DNA of 39,240 nt from Actinomycetes bacterium (GCA_021793295.1 JAJYTA010000021.1:1-39240), one strand, 5' to 3'; counted from the stretch's first letter, positions 6,634-16,939 are shown. Numbers and translations: made by a program. The notes: a model not told the origin generated them from the sequence alone.

Positions 6634-9600
6634 CTATTGAACTCGCAGCGCCTCCCCCATCGCCAGCAACGCCGCGCGGACCTGTTCGTCCGCGACCTCG
6701 CTGGCGACCGCGGCGTAGCGGTCCAGCGACTCGGCGGCCTGCTCGGCCAATCCCTCGCCGAACAACCGCTCGGCCACCGCCAGATGCTGCGTCATCTTCC
6801 GTTCCTGCGCCCGGTTGATGTCGCCGCGCTCGTAGTAGTCGGCGACCAGGGCCCTGGCGTTGTCGAACGTGTACTCCTGGATGCGGATGTCGCGGAAGTA
6901 CACCTCGTCCCCGCCGCCATGGTTCTGGATCCCGATGAAGCTCGGCGGATTCATCCGCGCCGGGTCCGTGTCGGTGTAGTCGTTGATCTTCACACCGTTC
7001 AGGAACACCTGGATCCGATCACCTTGGACGACGAGCTCGTAGGCGTTCCACTCCCCTGGCGGGTTCAGCGCCTCGTCGCGGGCTTCCTCGTCGGCACCCT
7101 GGAAGCCGTAGACGGCGCCGGTCGTGCGGTCCGGCTCGTCCGTGGCGTCGATCTGGATCTCGTGCCCCTGGTCGACGGCCGCCCACGGGTCGTCGCCGGG
7201 ATCCGGGAAGCCGACGAACACACCGGAGTTGTCGTCACCGGGCATCATCCAGTCCAGCTTCAACGAGTACGACTCGAACGCCTCGTCGTACCAGTACAGA
7301 CCCATGCCGCCGTACGACAGCAGCTCACAGCCGATGTGGTGGAAGCCGCCGGGTCCGGCCATCCGCCAGTTCGCCAGGCTCGCCTCGGTCCCGTCGAACA
7401 GGCTGCGGTAGCCGGGTTCGGGCTCGGTCGGCTCACACGGCTGCGGCGGCGGGCCGTCGGAGACGTGGAAGTACTCGAACGTCGCCGGCTGCCCCTCACC
7501 GTTGAACGCCGCCAGGCCGATCCGCGGGTTCGTCATCGTCGACATCGGGCGCGGCCGGCCGAACTGGGTCCATTCCTCGCCGTCGGCGGACCAGTACGCC
7601 GTCAGCGTGTGACCGTCGCTGACGACCTTGACGTGAGCGTTCTCGGCGATGCCCGCGGGGAGCTCACCGGAGCGGTCCAGGTCGGGATCGAACACCGCCG
7701 AGCCGGCCACGTCCTGACCGAACTCGAACCGCCAACCGACGTCGGGAATGTTGATCAGGACCGCCTTGGCGAAGTTCTGGTCACCGGCGTGGACCATGAT
7801 CCCGGCCTGCTCGTAGTCCCCTCCGGCGGGGATCGCGAGCTGGGTGCTCACCTCGAACCCAGCCTCGGGCTCGTCGACGTCCTGCAGGATGACGTTGGCC
7901 GCGCTGGTGTTGCCGTTGTGCATGTCACCCTCGAGCGCGTCGATCTGCAACTGCCCGTCGGCGAGCCGGTAGTGCTCGGCGTCCGGGCGCAGGATCGTCG
8001 ACCAGCGGCACTGGTCGAGCTCGGTGCCGTCGAACTCGTCGTTCGGGTCGACCTCGGCGTCGGGATCCGGGCAGGCCGCCTCGTCGGAGCTGAACATCAT
8101 CGCGTCGATGTCCATCAGCCCACCGCCGTCACCACGGAACACCAGGAACAGCTCGTCGGTACCGCCCGGGTCGGTCACCGCGACCGGGGAGACCTGGACG
8201 TAGTTGTCCGGGCTTCCGGTGTGCGGCACCGGCACGGTCGCCGCCAATTCGCCGTCCGGCGCACCCATGCGTAGCTCCACGGTTCCACCGGGGCCGCCGG
8301 CGGACACTCGCATGCTCACCGACTTGATGCCCGCCAGGTTCCACGGTTCGAACGAGATCCAGTCGCCGTCGTCGATGTAGCCGACGCGGGCGCCGCCCTC
8401 GGCATCACCGTGGCTGACGACCTGCACGCCGCTCTGCGCCGAGAAGTGCTCGGCTTGGCGGTGCTTCGGCTGCAGGATGAGTTGCGCCGTACCCGTCGCC
8501 GGACCGGTGTCGGAGTTCGGCGGGGTGTCGGTGTACTCGGCCAACAGCAGCCCGAAGATGTTGTCGTCGGTGCCGTGTGCGGCATCGGACCCGGTCGGCA
8601 CCGTGCCCGAACAGCCGTAGACGGTGTCGCCGCCGTGCGTGTGCTGATCGTGCCCGAGCGCGAAGGTGACCGCGACGTCGGCACAGTCGACCGGCTGGCC
8701 GTCCGGGTCGGTCACCGACAGCTCGTAGGCCACGTCGTCACCGAACGAGAACATCGAACCGTTGGCCGGCTCGACGAACTCGACCACCGGTGCGGTGTTG
8801 CCGACCACGATGTGCACCGTGGCCACACCTTGGTGGCCGTCCTGGTCGGTGACCGTCAACGTAGCGGTGTACTCGCCGTTCTCGGTGTAGGTGTGCGACG
8901 GGTCGGGCTCGGTGGAGTCCGTGGTGCCGTCACCGTCGAAGTCCCACGCGTAGGTGATGGTGTCGCCCGGATCCGGGTCGTTGGAGCCTTCGGAGCTGAA
9001 CTGCACCGTCAGCGGGGCGATCCCGGATGTCGGGTCACCGCTGGCGACCGCCTCCGGCGACCGGGTGCCCTTGACGTAGTCGATGCGGTACAGCGCCGAG
9101 TTCTCGTCACCGTTGAAGAATCCGGTGCCGTAGTCGAGCACGTACAGCGAACCCTCCGGCCCGAACTCCAGATCCATCAACTGCGTGTTGTCGACGAAGG
9201 GGAAGGACTCGATGCGTCCCGGCGAGCCGTCCTCGTTGACGTTGATCGGTTTGATCCATTGCCGGCCGAACTCGTAGGCGAAGAACTTGCCGTCGTAGTA
9301 CTGCGGGAACTTCGTCTCCGAGTCCAGATCCGGGTCGAAGTGATACACCGGCCCGCCCATCGGGGACTCGCTGCCGGAGCCGAACTCCGGCACCGACCCG
9401 CCGTCGTAGGCGATCCACGCCGGCTGGGCGGGCGGCACGGTCTCGAGGCCGGTGTTGAGCACGGAGTCGTTCACCGGCCCGTTGGCGCAGTCGAACTTCT
9501 CCCCGATCGGGTCGTTGAGGCCGTCGTTCGGGTCCGGCTCGCCGGTGTTCGGGTCCTCGCCGTAGTAGGCGGTGAAGTCCCGATCGACGTAGGTCTCCTC

Positions 9601-11307
9601 CGGGGTGTTCATGCCGGTGCAGTAGGGCCAGCCGAAGTTGCCCGGCTCGGCGACCCGGTTGAACTCGACCTGTCCCGCGGGGCCGTACTGGTTGGCGCTA
9701 CCGGAGTCGGGACCGTAGTCGCCGACCCACACGACACCGGTCTGCTGGTCGACGCTGATCCGGAACGGGTTGCGGAAGCCCATCGCGTAGATCTCCGGGC
9801 GCGTCTTCTCCGTTCCCGGCTCGAACAGGTTGCCCTCGGGGACGGTGTACGAGCCGTCGTCCTCGACGTGGATACGCAGGATCTTGCCGCGCAGATCGTT
9901 GGTGTTGCCCGAGGTACGGCGGGCGTCGAACTGCGGAGCGCGGTCCGCGCGGTCGTCGATCGGCGAGTAGCCGTTGGACTCGAACGGGTCGGTGTCGTCA
10001 CCCGTGGACAGGTACAGGTTGCCGTCGGCGTCGAAGTCGATGTCGCCGCCGTGGTGACAACAGTTGCCGCGGTCCTGGGGCACCTGCAGGATCACCTGCT
10101 CGGAGTCGAGATCGAGCTGCCCGTCGGCGAACTTGAACCGAGACAGGTTGTTGTGGCCCTCGTAGGCCTCCCACACGCTGGGATCGAGGCTACTGTGCAC
10201 CACTTCGCCGTCGGGTGTGTCCAGGACCGGCGAGTAGTAGAGGTAGACCCAGCCGTTCTCCTCGAAGTTCGGGTCCAGGGCGATGCCCTGCATGCCGTCT
10301 TCGCGGAAGCCGTAGACCGGGACCTGCGCAGCCAGCGAGGTCTGTCCCGCCGCTGCGGTGTAGTAGACCGCACCGGAGCGGGAGGTGTGCAGCGCGCTTC
10401 CGTCCGGGAGGACGGCCACCCCCATCGGCTCGCCCATCTCCTCCGGCCCCTTGGCCAGGGTGATCTGGTCGAAGTTCGCTTCGACGCTGGCGCCGCAGTC
10501 GGCGTCGGCCTGCCCTGCGGCAGTCTGGATGCCGCCGAGCAGGTGCTGGACGAACTCGGGGTCGGTGAAGGACTCCGAGGTGTGCCCGCCGCCGGTGTAC
10601 CACGCCCGGCCGCCGTCGTAGTCGTGGCACCACGCGATCGGGTGGTCCGCGCCCATGCCGCCGCCGTCGTACGTCTCCTCGTCCAGCGCGGCCAGCACGT
10701 GCACGTCGCCGCGCGGATTGTCCTGGAAGTTGTACCACTCGTCGGTGCGGACCCACTCCTGCGGCAGATGCGCCGTCGACGGATGCGCGTGGTCCTCGAC
10801 CTCGACGGTCGCCTCCTGGATGGCCGGGTGGCTGTCGAAGTACGCGCCGACCAAATCGCCGTACCAGGGCCAGTCGTACTCGGTGTCGCTGGCCGCGTGG
10901 ATGCCCGCGTAGCCGCCGCCGTCCTGGATGTAGGCCTCGAACGCCGCCTGCTGCTCGTCGTTCAGCACGTCGCCGGTGGTGGACAGGAACACGACCGCCT
11001 CGTACTGGGCGAGGTTGTCCTCGGTGAAGGCCGTGGCATCCTCGGTCGCGGTCACGGCGAAGCCGTTCTCGGCTCCGAGCTGCTCGATCGCCGCGATGCC
11101 GTCCGGGATGGAGTCGTGCCGGAATGCGGCGGTCTTGCTGAACACCAGCACGTCGAACTCGGCCTGCGCCGGTGCCGTCGGCTCCGGCTGGTCGGTAGCC
11201 ACGGCCGCACTGCTCAGGCTCATCGGAACGGCGACGGCGAAGCCCACTGCGGTGGCGGCTGCGCGTCTGAATGACCTGCCTCGTCGTCTCGTCGGATCGT
11301 CTCTCAC
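6634..11307 (-). CDS. Giant secreted ThuA-PQQ dehydrogenase-PKD-CBM-DUF1080 enzyme
   Basis: A 1557-residue exported protein. Order of domains: signal peptide (1-38, after an RRGRSFRRAA basic start); ThuA domain (about 50-265; GGGYAGIHAASD, DEWYNF, HPIAW); glucose/sorbosone dehydrogenase propeller (275-745; CCHHGGD, LRGKILRIH, GNFGWP); PKD (751-835); Ig-like domain with GHDQHTH (836-948); CBM6-like domain (949-1072); DUF1349-like concanavalin fold (1088-1283); DUF1080, the Pfam 3-keto-disaccharide hydrolase family (1299-1478); and an alpha-helical C-terminus (1480-1557) shared with the 1840-aa paralogue. The chosen start is GTG at 11307, preceded by GAGGAGG at 5 bases; the longer frame to 11412 runs through a stem-loop. 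It would oxidise a glycoside and hydrolyse the keto product outside the cell (inference). It is downstream of the 1840-aa gene, separated by a stem-loop. Confidence 0.9.
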   Translation of the reverse strand: MRDDPTRRRGRSFRRAAATAVGFAVAVPMSLSSAAVATDQPEPTAPAQAEFDVLVFSKTAAFRHDSIPDGIAAIEQLGAENGFAVTATEDATAFTEDNLAQYEAVVFLSTTGDVLNDEQQAAFEAYIQDGGGYAGIHAASDTEYDWPWYGDLVGAYFDSHPAIQEATVEVEDHAHPSTAHLPQEWVRTDEWYNFQDNPRGDVHVLAALDEETYDGGGMGADHPIAWCHDYDGGRAWYTGGGHTSESFTDPEFVQHLLGGIQTAAGQADADCGASVEANFDQITLAKGPEEMGEPMGVAVLPDGSALHTSRSGAVYYTAAAGQTSLAAQVPVYGFREDGMQGIALDPNFEENGWVYLYYSPVLDTPDGEVVHSSLDPSVWEAYEGHNNLSRFKFADGQLDLDSEQVILQVPQDRGNCCHHGGDIDFDADGNLYLSTGDDTDPFESNGYSPIDDRADRAPQFDARRTSGNTNDLRGKILRIHVEDDGSYTVPEGNLFEPGTEKTRPEIYAMGFRNPFRISVDQQTGVVWVGDYGPDSGSANQYGPAGQVEFNRVAEPGNFGWPYCTGMNTPEETYVDRDFTAYYGEDPNTGEPDPNDGLNDPIGEKFDCANGPVNDSVLNTGLETVPPAQPAWIAYDGGSVPEFGSGSESPMGGPVYHFDPDLDSETKFPQYYDGKFFAYEFGRQWIKPINVNEDGSPGRIESFPFVDNTQLMDLEFGPEGSLYVLDYGTGFFNGDENSALYRIDYVKGTRSPEAVASGDPTSGIAPLTVQFSSEGSNDPDPGDTITYAWDFDGDGTTDSTEPDPSHTYTENGEYTATLTVTDQDGHQGVATVHIVVGNTAPVVEFVEPANGSMFSFGDDVAYELSVTDPDGQPVDCADVAVTFALGHDQHTHGGDTVYGCSGTVPTGSDAAHGTDDNIFGLLLAEYTDTPPNSDTGPATGTAQLILQPKHRQAEHFSAQSGVQVVSHGDAEGGARVGYIDDGDWISFEPWNLAGIKSVSMRVSAGGPGGTVELRMGAPDGELAATVPVPHTGSPDNYVQVSPVAVTDPGGTDELFLVFRGDGGGLMDIDAMMFSSDEAACPDPDAEVDPNDEFDGTELDQCRWSTILRPDAEHYRLADGQLQIDALEGDMHNGNTSAANVILQDVDEPEAGFEVSTQLAIPAGGDYEQAGIMVHAGDQNFAKAVLINIPDVGWRFEFGQDVAGSAVFDPDLDRSGELPAGIAENAHVKVVSDGHTLTAYWSADGEEWTQFGRPRPMSTMTNPRIGLAAFNGEGQPATFEYFHVSDGPPPQPCEPTEPEPGYRSLFDGTEASLANWRMAGPGGFHHIGCELLSYGGMGLYWYDEAFESYSLKLDWMMPGDDNSGVFVGFPDPGDDPWAAVDQGHEIQIDATDEPDRTTGAVYGFQGADEEARDEALNPPGEWNAYELVVQGDRIQVFLNGVKINDYTDTDPARMNPPSFIGIQNHGGGDEVYFRDIRIQEYTFDNARALVADYYERGDINRAQERKMTQHLAVAERLFGEGLAEQAAESLDRYAAVASEVADEQVRAALLAMGEALRVQ

Positions 11308-11370
11308 AACGCCCTCCTCGTGTGCGGTACTGGCGCGCTCCTGTAGCCCTCGGCCCGGGCGTGGTCGTTC

Positions 11371-11406
11371 GGCGAGGGGTATCGCGCCAGCGCGACACCC
11401 CTCGCC
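11371..11406 (-). terminator. Stem-loop between the two giant enzyme genes
   Basis: GGCGAGGGGT (11371-11380) pairs perfectly with ACCCCTCGCC (11397-11406), and TCGCGC/GCGCGA continues the stem after one mismatch. It starts about 10 bases after the stop of the upstream 1840-aa gene and ends 64 bases before the start of the next gene. It may terminate, attenuate, or stabilise the upstream message. A perfect 12-base palindrome GATCACGTGATC (11407-11418) adjoins it and overlaps the stop codon. Confidence 0.6.
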
Positions 11407-11416
11407 GATCACGTGA

Positions 11417-14400
11417 TCACAGCTGTGCTCGCAGTCCTTCGGCGATGGCGTGCAGGCCGGCTCTCACCTCCTCGTCCGCGACGCCGTCGGCGACGGCGAC
11501 GAACCGGTCGAGTGCAGCTTCGGCCTGCCGGACCAGGCCTTGCTCGCTCGTGTGCTCCGCGGCATCCAGATGTCCCAGCAGCCGGTTCGCCTGCGCGACA
11601 CTGATCAACGCGTCGGCGCGGTACTGCTGGACCTGCTCTCGAGCGGCGGGATAGTCGACCGGCGCGTCAGGCACGAAGCGGAAGTGATCGAACGCGACCT
11701 GGACGGGCTCCTGCTGCTCCGGCCCGATGGCCATCAGCCCGATGGAATCCAGGACGGCGTCGTTGGTCACCGGCTCGCCCAGCGACGTCCACTCCTGCCC
11801 GTCCGCACTGATCTGGGCCGAATAAGTGGTACCGGATCTGCTCAGCCGCAGGTGATACCAGCCACCGTCCGGTTGGCCGGTGAGGTCGATCTGCCGGTTG
11901 CCACCGCTGCCGAAAGCACCACCTTGTTCGGCCACCAGCTCCGCGCCCAGAGCGGTCGCGGTCCCGGGCTGATTGCGGGCGACGACGTCGAACTTCACGT
12001 AGTTGTCGTCGTCGCCGTAGACGATCAAGCCGGCCAGCTGCCACCGGTGGACCATGGTGGGCGTCAGGGCGGTCTCGACCGTCCAGTCGCCGTCGGGCAA
12101 GCCCTGCAGGATGAAGTTTCGCGGGTCGTCGTTGGCCTCGCCGTTGATGTCACCGGGCTGGGTCTGAATCGTCAGCTGCCCGTCTGCAACCGCCACGGTC
12201 GACGCGTCGTAGCGCACCACCGAGTCCCAGCGGCAGCCATCGAGCGTGTCGCCGTCGAAGGTGTCCGACGGTTCCCGTACGCCGTCGTCGTCGGAGTCCG
12301 GCGTGACGGTGAAGTGTCCGAACACCGCGTCGACCTCGGGCGTGCCGGTGTCGCCGGCTGCCATGACGCCGACGGTGGCGCCGTCGATGACGTGACCTGC
12401 CCCGGCCATGTCGACCCATGTCTCGCCGTCGACGGAGTAGGCCGCGGTGAGCTGTGCGCCGTCACTGGCCAGGCGCAGGTGCGCCGTCGTCGGGAAGTCC
12501 GCGGGGACGGTCAGGTTGTCGTGCCACGTCCGGCTGCCGCCGGCCTCGGTCTGGAATTCCAACAACCGGCCGCCGGAGGCGTCGCGGGTGAAGGCCAGCT
12601 TGACGTAGTTGTCGTCGTCGCCGTGCATCAGCAGTCCGGCGTGCTGCCACTCGCGGGTGTGCTCGATCGTCACCGAGGTCTCGACCGTCCACTCGCCCGC
12701 ACGGGCCGGCTGACCGACGTAGCTGATCGGGCCGGCGGCGTCTTCGTTGATGTCGCCGGCGGTCACCGGCAGCCGCAACGCGCCGTCCGCGACGGTCACC
12801 GGCGTCTGCTCGGCCGAGCGCACCGTGGTCCACCGGGTGGTGTTCAGGGCGTCGCCGTCGAAGTCGTCGGACTGGGCGATGGAGCACACCGGGCCCGGGT
12901 CGGGATCCGGGTCCGGCTCGGGCTGCCACACCTCGTCGGCCAACGTGAACCCGGCGAACTGGGCCCGGTTGGTCTCGGTGGAGCTGTGCGCCGTGACGGC
13001 GACGCCGATGTCCTGTGTCGCGGCCGCGCCGGGCAACACGACCGGCTCCCCGATGGCGGTGAAGTCCTCGCCGTCCTTGCTCCAGTACGCCGTGTACTGG
13101 TCGCCGTCGCGAACCAGGCGCACCCAGGCCGGGTAACTGGTCGAGCCGGCGCCGTCGCTGGCGTCGAGTTCACCGTTGCCGTCGGTGTCGCGCAGCCACT
13201 CGAACCCGAGACCGGCCCGCATGACCAGCGCGGCGTAGCCGGGCGATGCACCCGGCTGCGTGACGTCGTTGCGGACGATCAGCCCGGCCTTGGCCGAGTC
13301 CGCCGAGGCATCCTGCTGATCGATGCGCACCGTCGCCGTCCACTGCTCACCTGCGGCGGCGGGCAGGTAGGCCGCACCGTATTCGTCGGTCCCCTGCCAC
13401 ATGTTGGCCCCACCGGAGTCGATGACCCATGTGTCGGTGTCCGGCCGGTCGAACGACGCTTCGACGTTGCTGAACGTCTGCCAGTCGCCGTAGAGGTCGC
13501 CGACCTCCACCCGCACGATCCGCGACGTCCGGCTGGCGCCGTTGTCGTTGGTCGCCACGGCCGTCAGGTTGTACCGGCGCTGCTCGGTCGCGTCCCAGGT
13601 AACGGCGTACGGTGCGGTCTCGTCGACGCCCAGGGACACGCCGTCGGCGAAGAACTCCACCTGGGTGACGGTGTTCTCCGCGTCACGGGCCTCCGCGGTG
13701 ATCTCGATCGGGCCTGGCTCGAGGTCGTCGTCGGCTGCCGGAGCAGTGATGGCCACCTCCGGTTTGGTGGTCGTCGCCGCACCCTTGCCGTGGGCCTCGA
13801 TGAAGTTGAGCGTGCGCGCGCCGGCGCCGGGGAACACCACGTACAGCGTGAACGAATCAGCCGCGTCCGCGCCCGCACCGGGCACGGCGACGGTGGCGTC
13901 GACGTACCCCGTCGGCCCGGTCGGCGGGATCTCCGCGGTGCCCAGCACGTCGCCGTCCTTAGCATCGCGGCGCAGCTCGATCACCCCACCCTCCGGTGCG
14001 GCCGCGCGCAGCGTCAGGGCGTCGACGTTGTACAGGCTCATCGGCTCGTACGACGCCCACGCGCCGTCCGCGCCGGTGATGGCATCGCCGTGGCCCTCGA
14101 TGTCGCGCGACCCGGCCGTGGTGATGCCTTCGGATTCGTCGAAGAACTCCGCTTCGCGCTGCCTCGGGAACAGCAGCGACGTGTCCTCACCGGTCAGCGG
14201 CGGGACACCACTGGCGCCACCGCTGTCGGTGTAGCGGCCGTTGAGGATGTAGAAGACGTTCATGTCCTCGCTGTGTCCGCCGCCCAGCTGGGTGATCACC
14301 GAGCCGGTGCGCCCGGACAACGGGTCGGCCGGATGCGGATGATCGTCGTGCCCGAGCGCCGGCTGGATGACGATGTCGTCGTCGGCGATGTCCTCGTCCT

Positions 14401-16939
14401 CGGCATCGGTCACCGTGACGTCCCACGCCACCTCGTCCCCGAACTCGAAGAACGAGCCGTTCGGCGGCAGGGTGAACTCGACCTCCGGCCTGGTGTTGCC
14501 GACCGTGATCGGCGCCGTGGTGGTGCCGGTCTTGCCGTGCGGGTCGGTGACGGTCAGGCGCGCGTCATAGACGCCGTCCTCGGCGTAGGTGTGGTTGGCC
14601 GTCGGCCCGGTCGCGTCGATGGTTCCGTCGCTGGTGAAGTCCCACTCGTAGGTGAGCTCCTCGCCTTCGGGGTCGGTGCTCGTGGTGCCGTCGAAGGTGA
14701 CCTCGAGCGGGCCCGGCCCGGAATCCGGCGTCGCGACGATGTGCGCCTCCGGCGAGCGTGAACCCGATACGTAGTCGACGCGGTACAGCCCTGAATCCGG
14801 GTTGTCGCGGCCGAAGCCGCCGCCCCAGTCGAGGACGTACATGGAGCCGTCAGGCCCGAACTTCGAGTCGATGGGCGCGAGGAACTCCTCCTGCGGCAGG
14901 AACCGGTTCACCTTCTCCAGCTGCGTGGTGTCACCGTCGGGGATCAGGGTGTACATCGCGTTGCGCGACCACTCGTAGAAGAACGCTTTGCCGTCGTAGG
15001 ACGACGGGAACTTCGTGTCCGACTCCAGCTCCGGGTCGAAGTGGTAGAACGGCCCGCCCATGGGGGCCAGTCCCCCGCCCTGCGCGATCACCTCGGGCAC
15101 CGACGAGCGCTGGTAGCCGTACCACAACTGCGGCGCCTGGACCGGTGGCAGCTCGGTCAGCCCGGTGTTGCGCACGGAGTCGTTGATCGGGTTGTCGCAG
15201 TCGAAGTACTCGCCGACCGTGACCGGGTCGGTGGTGTAGTCGACGTCGCGGAACGGCTCGTTGTCGCCCATGCACAGTGGCCAGCCGTAGTTGCCGGGTC
15301 CGGTGATGAGGTTCCACTCCGCGATACCCGCCGGGCCGCGGTTCGGGTTGTCCGCGCTGTTGTCCGGCGAGTAGTCGGCCAGGCTGATGTGTCCGGTCTC
15401 CGGGTCGACGGAGAACCGGAACGGGTTGCGAAAGCCCATCGCATAGATCTCTGGGCGGGTCTTGTCCTCGGTGTCCTCGGACTCCGGGAACAGGTTGCCC
15501 TCGGGGATGCTGTACGTGCCGTCGGGCTCGGGGTGGATGCGCAGCAGCTTGCCGCGCAGATCGTTCGTGTTGGCCGACGTGGCGCGGGCGTCGTGGAACG
15601 TTCCCTCGCGCTCGGACAGGGGGGCGTAGCCGCCGGACGGCTCGGAGTGCGGGTTCACGTCGTCGCCCACGCTGAGGTAGAGGTTGCCGTCGGCGTCGAA
15701 GTCGAGACCGCCGCCGGTGTGCCCCGGCTCGTCAGGCAGCCTGCGGGCCGGGACTTCCAGGAGTACCGCCTCGGTGGCCGGATCGATCTGGGAGTTCTCG
15801 CCGACAGTGAACCTCGACAGCCGGTTGACGAAGTTCGCCGGGTCGGTGTCGTCGTCACTGGCCGGCGAGTAGTAGACGTACAGGTGCCCGTTGGCACTGA
15901 AATCCGGGTCGAGCGCGATGCCCAGCAGGCCGTCCTCACCGCCGGAGTACACCGGGATCGTCACCGCGGTCGAGGTCGTCTGTGTCTGCGGGTCGTACAC
16001 CCGGATCTGACCCCGGACCAGTTCGGTGAAGAACACTCGACCGTCCGGGGCGATGTCGATCGCGAACGGCGCACTGGTGTTCTGGTCGAGCGGCACCCGT
16101 TCGAACTGGTCCCACATGGTGCCGCCGCAGTCGCCCTCGGCGAGCCCGGCGGCCCACTGGACACCGCCGACGATGTGCTGCACGAAGTCGGGTTCGTCGG
16201 TGTAGTGGGCGCCGAAATGGCCCATGGCCGTCACCCACGCGCGGCCGCCGTCGTACGGCTTGCACCACGAGATCGGGTGGTCGTAGCCCATGGCGTTCTC
16301 GCCCGGGTCGTACGTCGTCTCGTCCATGGTGGCCAGGACGTGGGCGTCTCCGCGCACGTTGTGCGAGAAGTTGTACCACTCGTCGGCGCGGTCCCACCGC
16401 TGCGGAAGGTGCTCGGTGGACGGGTGTGAGTCGTCCTCGATCTGGACCGTGCCGGGCTGGCCCGGGCTGGTGCCGGTCGCCGCATGCCCCGGCATCAGCG
16501 AACCGACCAGTTCGTCCCACCACTGGTAGTTGCCGCGCATGTCGGCGGCGTTGTGGATGGCGACGATGCCGCCGCCGGCCTGCTGGTAGCGCTCCATGGC
16601 GGCCTTCTCGTCATCCGTCCAGGGATCGCCGGAGGCCTGGAACATGATCAGCGCGTCGAAGCGGGCGAGGTCGTCGTCGTTGAAGATCGACGAGTCCTCG
16701 GTGTGCTCGGAGGTGATGCCGGCATCGGCGAACGCCGACTCCAGAACGGGCACGCCCTGCTCGATCGCCTCGGTGTGCCGATACGCGGCAGTCTCGGTGA
16801 AGATCAGCACGTGCGCGTCACCTGGCGGTGGTTCGTCCTGGGCCGGTGCCGGTGCGGCGCTGAGCAGGGCCAGCGCCAGCGCCGCGGCCAGAGCCACGAC
16901 CAGGAGTCTTCCCCAACGCTGACGTAGTGCGACGTTCAT
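11417..16939 (-). CDS. Giant secreted ThuA-PQQ dehydrogenase with three concanavalin-like domains
   Basis: A 1840-residue exported protein, paralogous to the 1557-aa enzyme. Domains: signal peptide (1-33, ending APAPAQ); ThuA (about 40-270; GGGIVAIHNAAD, DEWYNF, HPISW); glucose/sorbosone dehydrogenase propeller (275-725; PGHTGGGLDFD carries the catalytic-type His, LRGKLLRIH, GNYGWP); PKD (730-813); Ig-like with GHDDHPH (814-925); CBM6-like (926-1052); a bacterial Ig-like domain (1058-1147); three DUF1349/GH43-C2-like domains (1149-1337, 1355-1547, 1557-1757); helical C-terminus (1760-1840). DUF1080 is absent; the extra concanavalin-like domains replace it. Start ATG at 16939 with GGGAGGAAG ribosome site; an upstream in-frame codon at 16969 has none. 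It follows the epimerase by 94 bases on the same strand. Polysaccharide binding plus sugar oxidation is inferred. Confidence 0.9.
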   Translation of the reverse strand: MNVALRQRWGRLLVVALAAALALALLSAAPAPAQDEPPPGDAHVLIFTETAAYRHTEAIEQGVPVLESAFADAGITSEHTEDSSIFNDDDLARFDALIMFQASGDPWTDDEKAAMERYQQAGGGIVAIHNAADMRGNYQWWDELVGSLMPGHAATGTSPGQPGTVQIEDDSHPSTEHLPQRWDRADEWYNFSHNVRGDAHVLATMDETTYDPGENAMGYDHPISWCKPYDGGRAWVTAMGHFGAHYTDEPDFVQHIVGGVQWAAGLAEGDCGGTMWDQFERVPLDQNTSAPFAIDIAPDGRVFFTELVRGQIRVYDPQTQTTSTAVTIPVYSGGEDGLLGIALDPDFSANGHLYVYYSPASDDDTDPANFVNRLSRFTVGENSQIDPATEAVLLEVPARRLPDEPGHTGGGLDFDADGNLYLSVGDDVNPHSEPSGGYAPLSEREGTFHDARATSANTNDLRGKLLRIHPEPDGTYSIPEGNLFPESEDTEDKTRPEIYAMGFRNPFRFSVDPETGHISLADYSPDNSADNPNRGPAGIAEWNLITGPGNYGWPLCMGDNEPFRDVDYTTDPVTVGEYFDCDNPINDSVRNTGLTELPPVQAPQLWYGYQRSSVPEVIAQGGGLAPMGGPFYHFDPELESDTKFPSSYDGKAFFYEWSRNAMYTLIPDGDTTQLEKVNRFLPQEEFLAPIDSKFGPDGSMYVLDWGGGFGRDNPDSGLYRVDYVSGSRSPEAHIVATPDSGPGPLEVTFDGTTSTDPEGEELTYEWDFTSDGTIDATGPTANHTYAEDGVYDARLTVTDPHGKTGTTTAPITVGNTRPEVEFTLPPNGSFFEFGDEVAWDVTVTDAEDEDIADDDIVIQPALGHDDHPHPADPLSGRTGSVITQLGGGHSEDMNVFYILNGRYTDSGGASGVPPLTGEDTSLLFPRQREAEFFDESEGITTAGSRDIEGHGDAITGADGAWASYEPMSLYNVDALTLRAAAPEGGVIELRRDAKDGDVLGTAEIPPTGPTGYVDATVAVPGAGADAADSFTLYVVFPGAGARTLNFIEAHGKGAATTTKPEVAITAPAADDDLEPGPIEITAEARDAENTVTQVEFFADGVSLGVDETAPYAVTWDATEQRRYNLTAVATNDNGASRTSRIVRVEVGDLYGDWQTFSNVEASFDRPDTDTWVIDSGGANMWQGTDEYGAAYLPAAAGEQWTATVRIDQQDASADSAKAGLIVRNDVTQPGASPGYAALVMRAGLGFEWLRDTDGNGELDASDGAGSTSYPAWVRLVRDGDQYTAYWSKDGEDFTAIGEPVVLPGAAATQDIGVAVTAHSSTETNRAQFAGFTLADEVWQPEPDPDPDPGPVCSIAQSDDFDGDALNTTRWTTVRSAEQTPVTVADGALRLPVTAGDINEDAAGPISYVGQPARAGEWTVETSVTIEHTREWQHAGLLMHGDDDNYVKLAFTRDASGGRLLEFQTEAGGSRTWHDNLTVPADFPTTAHLRLASDGAQLTAAYSVDGETWVDMAGAGHVIDGATVGVMAAGDTGTPEVDAVFGHFTVTPDSDDDGVREPSDTFDGDTLDGCRWDSVVRYDASTVAVADGQLTIQTQPGDINGEANDDPRNFILQGLPDGDWTVETALTPTMVHRWQLAGLIVYGDDDNYVKFDVVARNQPGTATALGAELVAEQGGAFGSGGNRQIDLTGQPDGGWYHLRLSRSGTTYSAQISADGQEWTSLGEPVTNDAVLDSIGLMAIGPEQQEPVQVAFDHFRFVPDAPVDYPAAREQVQQYRADALISVAQANRLLGHLDAAEHTSEQGLVRQAEAALDRFVAVADGVADEEVRAGLHAIAEGLRAQL

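Noticed and set aside
8410-11274. 954-codon plus-strand frame antisense to the 1557-aa enzyme
   Set aside because: It is a shadow created by GC-rich third positions; the translation (Val/Arg/His-rich) shows no domain, while the minus strand has many.
11450-14761. 1103-codon plus-strand frame antisense to the 1840-aa enzyme
   Set aside because: Same reason: antisense shadow with low-complexity composition and no motifs.
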